Program-made: the position numbers and the translations under genes
Assembly: GCA_035491935.1 (NCBI GenBank)
Contig: DATJJW010000184.1
Location: 1 to 14,732 of the forward strand
Length of the DNA stretch: 14,732 bases
Reading direction: 5' to 3'
Source of the DNA: DATJJW01 sp035491935
GTDB lineage: Bacteria; Pseudomonadota; Alphaproteobacteria; ATCC43930; CGMCC-115725
Notes under the pieces: generated by a model
The model's database searches: none
What the model was told of the DNA's origin: nothing
The model's input: only the letters and a program-made list of their open reading frames with translations
Shown: in pieces, positions 1 to 7,100 of the stretch
How positions within the stretch are numbered: the first letter of the stretch is position 1
How the letters are laid out: every line of letters begins with the position of its first letter

Positions 1-135
1 GGCATCGACGCCGCCAATGCCGGCTCGATCCGGCTTCATGAGAAGCTGGGCTTCGTCAAGACTGCCCATATGCCCGAGGTCGGCACCAAATTCGGTCGTT
101 GGCTCGACCTCGTCTTCATGCAGAAGACGTTGTAA
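1..135 (+). CDS. GNAT-family N-acetyltransferase, C-terminal 44 residues (5' end outside window)
   Basis: Frame 1 is open from the first base to a TAA at 133-135 and gives the last 44 residues of a protein. The residues N-A-G-S-I-R-L-H-E-K-L-G-F (6-18), then V-G-T-K-F-G-R-W-L-D (27-36) and M-Q-K at the end, match the C-terminal region of phosphinothricin/methionine-sulfoximine N-acetyltransferases (PAT/MnaT branch of GNAT). In this region the asparagine and LHEKLGF segment lies near the acetyl-CoA site and the GRW-LD segment is diagnostic. Known family members transfer acetyl from acetyl-CoA to the amino group of glutamate-like analogues in the cytoplasm. Because the N-terminal two thirds are missing, the exact substrate and the start cannot be judged. 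The family call is fairly secure; a specific activity is inference. Confidence 0.85.
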   Translation, partial: GIDAANAGSIRLHEKLGFVKTAHMPEVGTKFGRWLDLVFMQKTL

Positions 136-182
136 GCGAAACGCAGCGGACTAGAAACGGAACCTTTCCGCGGCTCCTTATC

Positions 183-211
183 TTGATTGAACATGCGGAC
201 GCAAACAATAT
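183..211 (+). promoter_or_regulatory. Predicted sigma-70-type promoter for the 98-residue membrane gene, overlapped by an inverted repeat
   Basis: A -35-like TTGATT (183-188) is followed, after exactly 17 bases, by a -10-like CAATAT (206-211). This puts transcription start near 217-219, about 25 bases before the ATG at 242. The -10 box lies within a perfect interrupted palindrome, GACGCA (198-203) and TGCGTC (211-216) with a 7-base spacer. That is a typical position for a repressor operator, but no regulator can be assigned. The boxes are only moderate matches to consensus, so this is a prediction from spacing and position. Confidence 0.45.
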
Positions 212-241
212 GCGTCGATTCTCGAGACAAGAGAGGACGAA

Positions 242-538
242 ATGGCTCAAATCGAACATGCGATCGATGCCGTCTTCGGCTTCATCGTCTATCTACTCTA
301 TTTGGTCGGGCATGCGATTGAATTGGTCGATGGCTTCGTCCGGCAGCAATTAGCCGCCGCCGGCGTCAGCCAAAACTCGCAGAACATGATCATGATTGTC
401 GTCGCCGTGGCCCTGCTGCTGCTGGCCTTCCGGTTTTTGGGCGGCGTGCTGCGCATTGCGCTGGTGGTCCTGGTCGTGCTGATCGCTGCCGATCTGATCC
501 TTCCATTGGTGCCGCATCTGAAAACGGATGGGACCTAA
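242..538 (+). CDS. Small integral membrane protein, 98 residues, function unknown
   Basis: The gene starts at ATG 242 behind a GAGAGGA Shine-Dalgarno (231-237, 4-base spacing) and ends at TAA 536-538. The protein has a hydrophobic segment at about residues 10-26, a short polar loop with several Gln and Asn (35-48), and a long, strongly hydrophobic stretch at 49-90 with a break at R64 and R71. That suggests two or three membrane passes. The tail is short and polar. I do not recognise the family and see no catalytic motif or cysteine. It stands between an acetyltransferase gene and a candidate sRNA, and appears to have its own promoter, so it is probably monocistronic. Coding status is supported by the clean SD, the membrane-protein composition and the absence of a competing gene; a role is not proposed. 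Confidence 0.75.
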   Translation: MAQIEHAIDAVFGFIVYLLYLVGHAIELVDGFVRQQLAAAGVSQNSQNMIMIVVAVALLLLAFRFLGGVLRIALVVLVVLIAADLILPLVPHLKTDGT

Positions 539-568
539 ACAAAAATGTTCCCTCTACGTTCTTTAGGC

Positions 569-597
569 TTGCTGTTCTCTAATTGTTCTGACATAAC
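569..597 (+). promoter_or_regulatory. Predicted promoter of candidate small RNA
   Basis: TTGCTG (569-574, preceded by C so that the alphaproteobacterial CTTG core is present) and CATAAC (592-597) are separated by exactly 17 bases. This predicts a transcript start at about 603-605. The sequence immediately after is the hairpin and terminator unit at 608-696. Both boxes are imperfect, so confidence rests mainly on spacing and on the terminator less than 100 bases downstream. Confidence 0.4.
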
Positions 598-602
598 GAT
601 CA

Positions 603-696
603 AGTCCGTGATCGGCGACGCCACCTGTTGAGGGACGTCCCGCGATCACACCCGAGAGACCGCCAAGTGCATCCGGCACTTCGGCGGTTTTTTCTT
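603..696 (+). ncRNA. Candidate trans-acting small RNA (about 94 nt) of unknown family
   Basis: The unit runs from the predicted start near 603 to the end of the T-tract. It contains a 5' hairpin closed by GTGATCG (608-614) with CGATCAC (643-649). The stem continues, after a small internal loop, by GACG (617-620) with CGTC (636-639), leaving a loop at 621-635 that contains ACCTGTTGAGG. A short single-stranded linker (650-658) leads to an intrinsic terminator (659-696). No start codon with a Shine-Dalgarno lies within it, and the flanking genes are at 538 and 789. The architecture of promoter, structured 5' domain, linker and Rho-independent terminator is that of an Hfq-type sRNA. An alternative is a premature-termination leader for the hydrolase gene at 789. 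I cannot match it to a named RNA family. Confidence 0.45.
659..696 (+). terminator. Strong Rho-independent terminator
   Basis: ACCGCC (659-664) pairs with GGCGGT (683-688) and AAGTGC (665-670) pairs with GCACTT (676-681). This makes a 12-bp stem with one bulged C (682) and a 5-base loop (671-675). It is followed by a run of six T (688-693) and CTT. The T-tract is present only on the plus strand, so it terminates rightward transcription. It lies 120 bases beyond the stop of the 98-residue gene, which is more in keeping with ending a separate short transcript than with that gene's own end, although it would stop read-through from it as well. Confidence 0.85.
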
Positions 697-788
697 GTCC
701 TGCGAATCATGCGTATGTTCAGCCATAACGCTTCCTGATAAAGTGAAACCAGGGTCCGAAATGCGACAATAATAATGCGGGGAGCGCC

Positions 789-1979
789 ATGACACTCGGA
801 ACCAGATCTCTGAAAGCCTGCCTCTTGGGCGCCATCGCCGCGATCGGCCTGCTGGCCGGGACCGCCATCGCCAAGGAGGCAGCGCCGGCCAAGGGCGCCA
901 AGCCGCCTCTGGTGCTGGCGACCCAGGGCAATTTCTTCGTCGGCGGCCATTACGTGCAGACCAAGAATGACCATCAGATCATGATCGGCCAGATGTATGT
1001 CGAATATCAGATCCCGGCGCATAGGAAGCATCCCTATCCCATCGTCATGATCCATGGCGGCGGCCAGACCGGCGAGGGCTATTACGAGACGCCGGACGGG
1101 CGCGAAGGCTGGGCAACCTGGTTCCTGCGCCGCGGCTATGCCGTCTATGTCGTCGATCAGGTCGATCGTGGCCGGTCCGGCTACTTCACCGAGGCCTATG
1201 GCCCGACGCGCGCGCCCAACACCAAGGCGATGATGCAGCGCTTCTCGGTGCCGCAGGAGACGATGGAGTACCCGCAGGCCAAGCTGCACACGCAATGGCC
1301 GGGCACGACGGGCAAGGTCGGCGACCCGGTCTTCGACCAGTTCTATGCCGGCAATGTCGAGGATATGACCGACCTCACCCGGCTGGAGGCGATGAACCGG
1401 GCGGCGGGCGACGCGCTGATCGACAAGATCGGGCCGATCATCCTGCTGGTCCATTCGCAATCGGGACCGATCGGCTGGACGCTCGCCAATGACCGGCCGG
1501 ACAAGATCAAGGCCCTGGTCGCGGTCGAATCGAGCGGGCCGCCCTTCTACAATGTCGACGAGATCGGCGCGCCCAACTGGTTCAAATACTCGACCAAGCT
1601 GGCCCGGCCCTGGGGCCCGACCCAGACCAACCTCAGCTACGATCCGCCGGTGAATACGCCAGCCGACCTCAAGCCGACCCTGCAGGCCAAGGCCGACGGC
1701 CCCGACCTCGTCCAATGCTATCTGCAAGGCGCGCCGGTACATAAGCTGCCGGACATGGCCAAGGTGCCGATCCTGATGGTCGGCAGCGCCGCCTCCTACC
1801 ACGTGCCCTATGACCACTGCACCTCGGAGTATCTGACCCAGGCTGGGGTGAAGCACGACTTCATCCGCCTGCCCTCGGTCGGCATCCATGGCAACGGCCA
1901 TTTCATGATGATCGAGAAGAACAGCGACCAGGTCGCCGGCTTCATCGAAGGCTGGATCGAAAGGCACGCCAAGAAATAG
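789..1979 (+). CDS. Secreted alpha/beta-hydrolase, esterase-713-like
   Basis: The gene has ATG 789 with GGGGAG 5-10 bases upstream and encodes 396 residues. An N-terminal signal peptide (about 1-28, ending T-A-I-A before K-E) predicts export to the periplasm. The fold is seen in a beta-strand plus oxyanion HGGG (89-92), a nucleophile elbow V-H-S-Q-S-G (221-226, serine 223), V-A-V-E-S-S-G (244-250) giving a likely catalytic Glu247, and G-I-H-G-N-G-H-F-M-M (365-374) giving His371 or His367. This Ser-Glu-His arrangement, with the HSQSG elbow and the HGN-H-MM C-terminal block, is what I recall for the Alcaligenes esterase 713 family, an atypical esterase group with the acid after strand 6. The hydrolysed substrate is unknown. 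It appears to be transcribed alone, downstream of the candidate sRNA, and meets the pbpC gene tail to tail. Confidence 0.85.
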   Translation: MTLGTRSLKACLLGAIAAIGLLAGTAIAKEAAPAKGAKPPLVLATQGNFFVGGHYVQTKNDHQIMIGQMYVEYQIPAHRKHPYPIVMIHGGGQTGEGYYETPDGREGWATWFLRRGYAVYVVDQVDRGRSGYFTEAYGPTRAPNTKAMMQRFSVPQETMEYPQAKLHTQWPGTTGKVGDPVFDQFYAGNVEDMTDLTRLEAMNRAAGDALIDKIGPIILLVHSQSGPIGWTLANDRPDKIKALVAVESSGPPFYNVDEIGAPNWFKYSTKLARPWGPTQTNLSYDPPVNTPADLKPTLQAKADGPDLVQCYLQGAPVHKLPDMAKVPILMVGSAASYHVPYDHCTSEYLTQAGVKHDFIRLPSVGIHGNGHFMMIEKNSDQVAGFIEGWIERHAKK

Positions 1980-2101
1980 GGAAGATATGCGCCGTTTCGT
2001 AAGCTGTTCCGGTGAGTCGTATAGGGAGTGATTTTCGAGCATCGGCGCGGAGCGTACTGAAATACGTGGGCACCGAAGCACAGGAAATCGACAGCTGGAC
2101 G

Positions 2102-2115
2102 GCCGCCAGAGCGGC
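2102..2115 (-). terminator. Possible weak terminator hairpin after pbpC
   Basis: On the minus strand, directly after the TAA stop of pbpC, GCCGC and GCGGC form a perfect 5-bp GC hairpin with the loop TCTG. No U-tract follows, so it may only be an mRNA 3' stabilising or pausing structure. The convergent interval 1980-2115 shows no other clear terminator. Confidence 0.25.
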
Positions 2116-4188
2116 TTACTGCAGCCTGATCTCCTCGCTGACCGTGTGGTCGCGGCCATCGGTCAGCGAGATATGGACGAAGCCCGGCCCGTCCGGCTGC
2201 CAATTGAGCGTCATGCCGAGCGGCGGCTGGATCACCGGCACGCCATTGATCACCCAGCGATAGGGCGGCGTGCCGCCGGCCGCTTCCAATGCCACGGGGC
2301 TGAGCTGGCCATCGGCCGCCACCACTTCCATGGTCGCGTTGGCCGGCGGGAAGATGATGCGCGGCGGCTGCCCCGTCACCCCGCCCAGCCCGGGATGCCG
2401 GCCGGCGAAACGTTTGAGGCCGGGTGCCAGCTTGGCGCGTGACGCCATGCGGACGGCACCGGGCGGTGCCGGCGGCGGCCCCGGCGGCTCGGGCGGCAGC
2501 ATGTCGAAGACCTGGTAAAGCAGGGGTGCCGCCGTATTGCGGCCATAGGCACCGGGCCTGGGCGTGCCCTCGGTCCGGCCGACCCAGACGACGACCGTAT
2601 AGGCTGGCGAATACCCGGCAGACCACGCATCGCGGAAACCATAGGAGGTGCCGGTCTTGTAGGCGATCGCTCGACGGCGCGTCGGCGCCACGCCATCGGG
2701 CGTCGGGCTGCCACGCAAGATATCGCCGATCTCCCAGGCCGCGGCGGCGGTGAGAAAGGCATGGGGGTTGGGTGCCGGGTCCGCGGCCAGCAGCCTGAGC
2801 GGCGCGACCTTGCCCTCATCGGCCAGGCCCGTATAGAGCATGGCGAGATCTGCCATGCTGATGCCGAGCCCACCCAGCGCAATCGGCAGCGACGCCGGGG
2901 TGTCGACCCCGCGCGGCAGTACCGGATTGGCGCCGGCCTCGTGCAAAGCCGCCAGGAAACGGGTCGGCCCGACACCCTGCAGCACCTTCACCGCCGGCAG
3001 GTTATAGGATTGCTGCAGCGCCTGGCGCACCGTGACTGTGCCGTGGAAGCTGCGGTCGAAATCCTGAGGCGCGTAGTTGCCCAGTCGCAATGCCGTGTCG
3101 TCGATCAGCGTATCCGGCCGGATCAGCGCGTCATCCAGCGCCATACCGTAGAAGAAGGGCTTGAGCGTGGAGCCCGGCGAACGGCGTGCACGCACCATGT
3201 CGACCATGCCCGCCCGGCCCCAGTAATCCGCGCCGCCGACATAGGCCAGGATCCCGCGTGAGCGGTTGTCCACCGCCAGCATCGCGATATTGGCGTGGTC
3301 GCCCAGCCACTGCCGCTCGCGGCCGACCAGCTCGACCAGCCGGGTTTGCAGCCGGCCATCCAGGGTCACCGTCACGTTGCCACGCTGGCCGGCCAGCCGC
3401 AGCCGGTCGGCCAGATGCGGCGCCAGATCCGGCATGGGCAACCGCCGGGACGGGACGGGCGTCACGGCCTTCGGCAGCCCCAGCCGCGCCAGGATGCGGT
3501 CGCGCGCCTTCGCCGCCGCGGCACCGTGCCGGTCGGGGCGGAGATGCTCCGGCGCCTGCGGCAGAGCCACCAGCAGCGCCGCCTCGTCATCGCTCAACTG
3601 CGCCGGCTCATGGCCGAAATAGGCGAGCGACGCCGCGCGCACCCCTTCGATATTGCCACCAAAGGGCGCCAACGTCAGATACATCGACAGGATGGTGCGC
3701 TTGTCGTAGCGCGCCTCGAGCTGCAGCGCGCGGGCGATGTCGAGCAGCTTGCCCAGCACGTCGTGGCGATGCGGCATCAGCAGGCGGGCGGTCTGCATGG
3801 TCAGCGTCGAGCCGCCGGAAACGACATGGCCATGGGTGACGAGCTGGCCGACGGCGCGGGCCATGGCCAGCGGATCGACACCGGCATGGTGCCAGAAACG
3901 CTTGTCCTCGATCGCCAGCAGCTTGTCGAGATACCCTGGCGCCACATCCTTGGGCGCGGTGCGGATGCGCCAATAGCCGTCGGACGTGGTGCGCACGGCG
4001 ATGAGATTGCCGTCCCGCGCGGTCAGCGCCAGCGAGGCGTTCTCGAAGCGGCGAAGATCGGGCGGCAGCGTCCGGTCGAGGATCGCCAGGCCAAGGGCGA
4101 GGAAGGCGCCAGCGCCCAGCACCGCACCTCCCCAGACCCATCGACCCTGGCCCCATCGGCCCCAGACCCAGTAGCAGCGGCCCGTCAC
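2116..4188 (-). CDS. pbpC: Penicillin-binding protein 1C, bifunctional transglycosylase/transpeptidase
   Basis: This 690-residue inner-membrane enzyme polymerises lipid II glycan and cross-links the stem peptides in the periplasm. One membrane anchor is seen at about 18-37. The GT51 domain shows E-D-K-R-F-W-H-H-A-G-V-D (94-105, catalytic Glu94) and G-G-S-T-L-T-M-Q (125-132). The transpeptidase domain shows S-T-L-K (340-343, acylated Ser340), S-Y-N (394-396) and K-T-G-T-S (511-515). A proline-rich linker (565-577) leads to the C-terminal domain typical of PBP1c (about 605-690). All catalytic motifs are intact. The start is GTG at 4188 with GGGACGG 5 bases upstream, and no in-frame ATG is available nearby. 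It follows the macroglobulin gene by 11 bases, so the two are co-transcribed, as in the yfhM-pbpC pair of E. coli. The residues after the start are oddly Trp/Gly rich, with WVWG twice (7-10 and 17-20). Confidence 0.96.
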   Translation of the reverse strand: MTGRCYWVWGRWGQGRWVWGGAVLGAGAFLALGLAILDRTLPPDLRRFENASLALTARDGNLIAVRTTSDGYWRIRTAPKDVAPGYLDKLLAIEDKRFWHHAGVDPLAMARAVGQLVTHGHVVSGGSTLTMQTARLLMPHRHDVLGKLLDIARALQLEARYDKRTILSMYLTLAPFGGNIEGVRAASLAYFGHEPAQLSDDEAALLVALPQAPEHLRPDRHGAAAAKARDRILARLGLPKAVTPVPSRRLPMPDLAPHLADRLRLAGQRGNVTVTLDGRLQTRLVELVGRERQWLGDHANIAMLAVDNRSRGILAYVGGADYWGRAGMVDMVRARRSPGSTLKPFFYGMALDDALIRPDTLIDDTALRLGNYAPQDFDRSFHGTVTVRQALQQSYNLPAVKVLQGVGPTRFLAALHEAGANPVLPRGVDTPASLPIALGGLGISMADLAMLYTGLADEGKVAPLRLLAADPAPNPHAFLTAAAAWEIGDILRGSPTPDGVAPTRRRAIAYKTGTSYGFRDAWSAGYSPAYTVVVWVGRTEGTPRPGAYGRNTAAPLLYQVFDMLPPEPPGPPPAPPGAVRMASRAKLAPGLKRFAGRHPGLGGVTGQPPRIIFPPANATMEVVAADGQLSPVALEAAGGTPPYRWVINGVPVIQPPLGMTLNWQPDGPGFVHISLTDGRDHTVSEEIRLQ
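4130..4169 (-). other. Six-tract G-quadruplex motif in the first codons of pbpC
   Basis: On the minus (coding) strand there are six G-runs of 3 or 4 bases. Seen as C-runs on the plus strand they lie at 4130-4133, 4137-4139, 4145-4147, 4151-4154, 4160-4163 and 4167-4169. The loops alternate 3, 5, 3, 5, 3 bases. The tract begins 19 bases after the first base of the GTG start and encodes the Trp/Gly-rich residues 7-20. It includes an 11-base direct repeat (TGGGTCTGGGG) offset by 30 bases. It satisfies the usual quadruplex pattern in DNA and mRNA; whether it folds or affects translation is inference. Confidence 0.6.
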
Positions 4189-4199
4189 GAATACCGTCC

Positions 4200-7100
4200 C
4201 TAACGCGGATCGGCCACGGTCGCGGCGGATTTGGTCCGGCCCATGACCGTCGGCCGGTACATGTCGGAGACGACCGCCTCCGGCAGCGCGAAATGGCCAG
4301 GGGTCACGACCCGGACCAGATAGGCCACATGGAACTGGTTCGAGCCCAGGTGATCCTTGTCGTCATCGACGCTCTGGTCGCGGTCCTGTTGCTTGCCGAG
4401 GTCGAACGCCGCGACGAAGCGGTCGTCACGCGCCTCTTCAACCCTGGCCTTCGACATCGGCCCGAGGAAGTCGTAATCGTCATTGTCGCGGATCACCGCC
4501 TCGATCTCCCAGCTGGCCGGCAGCATGTCGACCAGCACGCTGCGATGGTCGTCATCGTCCTTGACCTCGCCGGACAGGGACACGATGAAGCGGTCGTTCT
4601 GCTTGAGATGCGCCGGGTCGAGCGGCTTGCCGTCGGTGGTGAGATAGGTCTTGTCGATCGAATAGCCCTGCTCGATCGCCGGTGGTGCGGAGCTGGGCGC
4701 ACCGGTCAGCGTCAGCGTCGCCCAAAGCGGCCGGTCGCTGCCATTCTGCACGGTGTAACCGGCCTTGATCGCCGAGAGATCAGGCGAAAGCTCGACCGGC
4801 AGGGCCAAATTCGGCATCTCCTTGCCGCCGGCAATCAACCGTACCGATTTGGCATCCTTGTTGAGCGCGTGGGCGGCCAGGAGCAGCCAGGCCTTGTCCT
4901 GGGTATTGAGATCGTCGAGTGCCCATTTCTCGTCTTTGAAGCGGGCGACCAACGCGGTATTGACGGCGCTGTCGCCGGCTTCGGCTGAGATGGCGATCAG
5001 TCCGGCCAGGTCGCGCCGGTGGGTATAATAGGCGTAGTAGAACCACCAGCGGGGGATGTCGGTGACGTCGAGATTGGCCTCGGCCATGGCGAAGGCGTGC
5101 CCGGCGCGCGCGTGATCGCCCATGAGCGCCAAGGCCCCGGCCAGATGGCCGAGCGCCAGCGGCTCGGCCAGCTCGCCCGCGGAATCACCGCCGGTGCCCT
5201 CACCCCAGTTATAGGATTTGATCGTCTTGCCATTGGCCAGTACGACGCCATTGACCATGCCGCGTGTGGTCTCCTGCCCGGTGATCGCATCGTGCAGCCG
5301 ACGCAGCAGGCCGATATCGGCCCGGCCGGTACGCGCCAGGACATATTCGGCATAGGCGAGCGTCGGCCCGGAGGCCTGGGCGTAATAGCCCGAATCCGAG
5401 CTGCTGCCCGGGATCGTCGACACCGCCGATTGCAGCCACGCATAGGCGCGGTTCAGCGCGATATCCGGTACGATGAAGCCGGCATCCTTGGCATGCATCA
5501 GGAAGTCGATGGCATAGACGTTGAGCCAGGGCGAGGCCTCGTTGTCCTCCGCCCGCCACAGGCCGAAGGAGCCATCGTCGCTCTGGCGGTCGAGAATGGT
5601 GTCGATGGCGGTCTGCACCCGCGCCTTGACCGCCGCCGGACCTTGCTTGCTGTCGCCTGCGGCCAAGGGGCCATCCAGCGGCACATGGCCGAGCAGGCTG
5701 GGATCGCTGTAATAGATCAGCGGGAACGCCGTCGAGGACAGCTGCTCCGTGCAGCCATAGGGGTAGAGATAGAGCGATTGCAGCAGGCTAGGCACGTCGA
5801 GCCCGGCATAGGCGGCATAGCCGAGGCTGACCGTCAAACTGCCCGGCACGAAGGCCGTCGCCGTCGAGGGATCGATGCGGAACGGCGTGCCCGGCTGCTG
5901 CAAGGCGGTCTGCTGCAGGGAAATCGGCAGATGCGGCGCGCGGATGGCGATCTGCCAGTCGCGATGCACCTTGTAGCCATTGGGGCCGGTGAGATCGGCG
6001 GCGATGGTGCCGATGCCGGCATCGGAGGCCGCGACCTCGACCGCATCGGCCAGGCGCTTGCCCGGTGTCAGGTCATAATCGAGCGGGTGGCCGGCGTCCT
6101 GGAGCTTGAGCGGCCCGCCGACCGTCAGCGCCAGATGGTATTTGCCGGCCGCGCCGTCGGTATTGTGCAGCGAAAGCGCCAGCCTGGCCGTGTCGCCGGG
6201 CGCCAGGAAGCGGGGCAGTCCGACATCGGCGATCACCGGGTCGCGGACGATCAGCTGCTTATCGGCATGACCGAGACGGCTGCCGTCATAGGCGACCGCC
6301 ATCAGGCGCAGCTGCCCCTCGAAATCCGGCACGTCGATCTTGATGTTGGCCGTGCCGTCGACGCCGATAGTCACCGGTCCTGAGAACAGCGAGACGGTGC
6401 GCGTGCTCTGCACCGGCAGGCCCGGCCCGCCGACATCCTCGTCGCCGCCCTGATGCACGGCGCCGACTGCGGCAGTGCCGTCGAGCAGCCGTCCGTAGAT
6501 ATCGTGGATGTCGAGGCCGAGGCCGCGTTTGCCGAAGAAATACGCCAGCGGGTCCGGCGTCTGGAAGCGGGTGAGCTGCAGGATGCCCTCATCGACCGCG
6601 GCCAGCGTCATATAGACCTGGCCGGTGGCCGGCATGCCATCGGCTTCAGCCACCTTGATCGGCACGGTGACGGTCTGGCGCGGCGTCACCTTGTCCGGCG
6701 TGCCGATGGCGAGGTCCAGGCGATGCGGCTTGGTGTCGAGGGCGATCCAGCCGACGCCGACGGCGCGCACCGGGTCATGCGGCCGGCCGGTATCGAGCGG
6801 GCGGTAGGCCGAGACCACGACATAGGCGCCCGCGCCCCAATCTTGCGATGCGGTCACCTTGATCGTGGTACCGCCCGCCGGCAGGTTGATGGCACGCGTT
6901 TCCAGCACCCGGTCATTGGCGATCACCACCTCGGCCTTGCCGGCGAAGGGCGCCTGAATGCGGACGTCGGTCGACTGCCCGTCGGCGAGCTGGGGCTTGG
7001 CGATCGAAATCGTCGCCTTGTCCGGCGTGTCGGCACTCTGGCTGCCCTCGGGCCAGCCGGATTCGAAACGGATGCTGCTGGCCGTCTGGGTTGCCGGGTC

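Noticed and set aside
158..170. CGGAA-CCT-TTCCG hairpin after the acetyltransferase gene as a terminator
   Set aside because: The stem has only 5 bp, with a 3-base loop, and no T-run follows.
632..641. GGGACGTCCC, a perfect 10-bp palindrome, as a possible protein-binding site
   Set aside because: It lies within the larger predicted RNA hairpin (608-649) and no second copy was noticed nearby; the RNA fold explains it at least as well.
600..2159. Minus-strand open frame of 519 codons opposite the hydrolase gene
   Set aside because: It covers the hydrolase in the antisense direction, has no recognisable domain, is low-complexity Arg/Asp/Leu-rich sequence as expected from the mirrored GC-rich codon phase, and would run through the terminator and candidate sRNA.
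3295..4203. Plus-strand open frame of 302 codons opposite pbpC
   Set aside because: It is antisense to intact PbpC catalytic domains and shows Gln/Arg-rich repeats without a recognisable fold.
5019..6383. Plus-strand open frame of 454 codons inside the macroglobulin gene
   Set aside because: It is the antisense of an unambiguous alpha-2-macroglobulin, with Gly/Arg/Ile-rich composition and no motif; a product of high GC at third positions.
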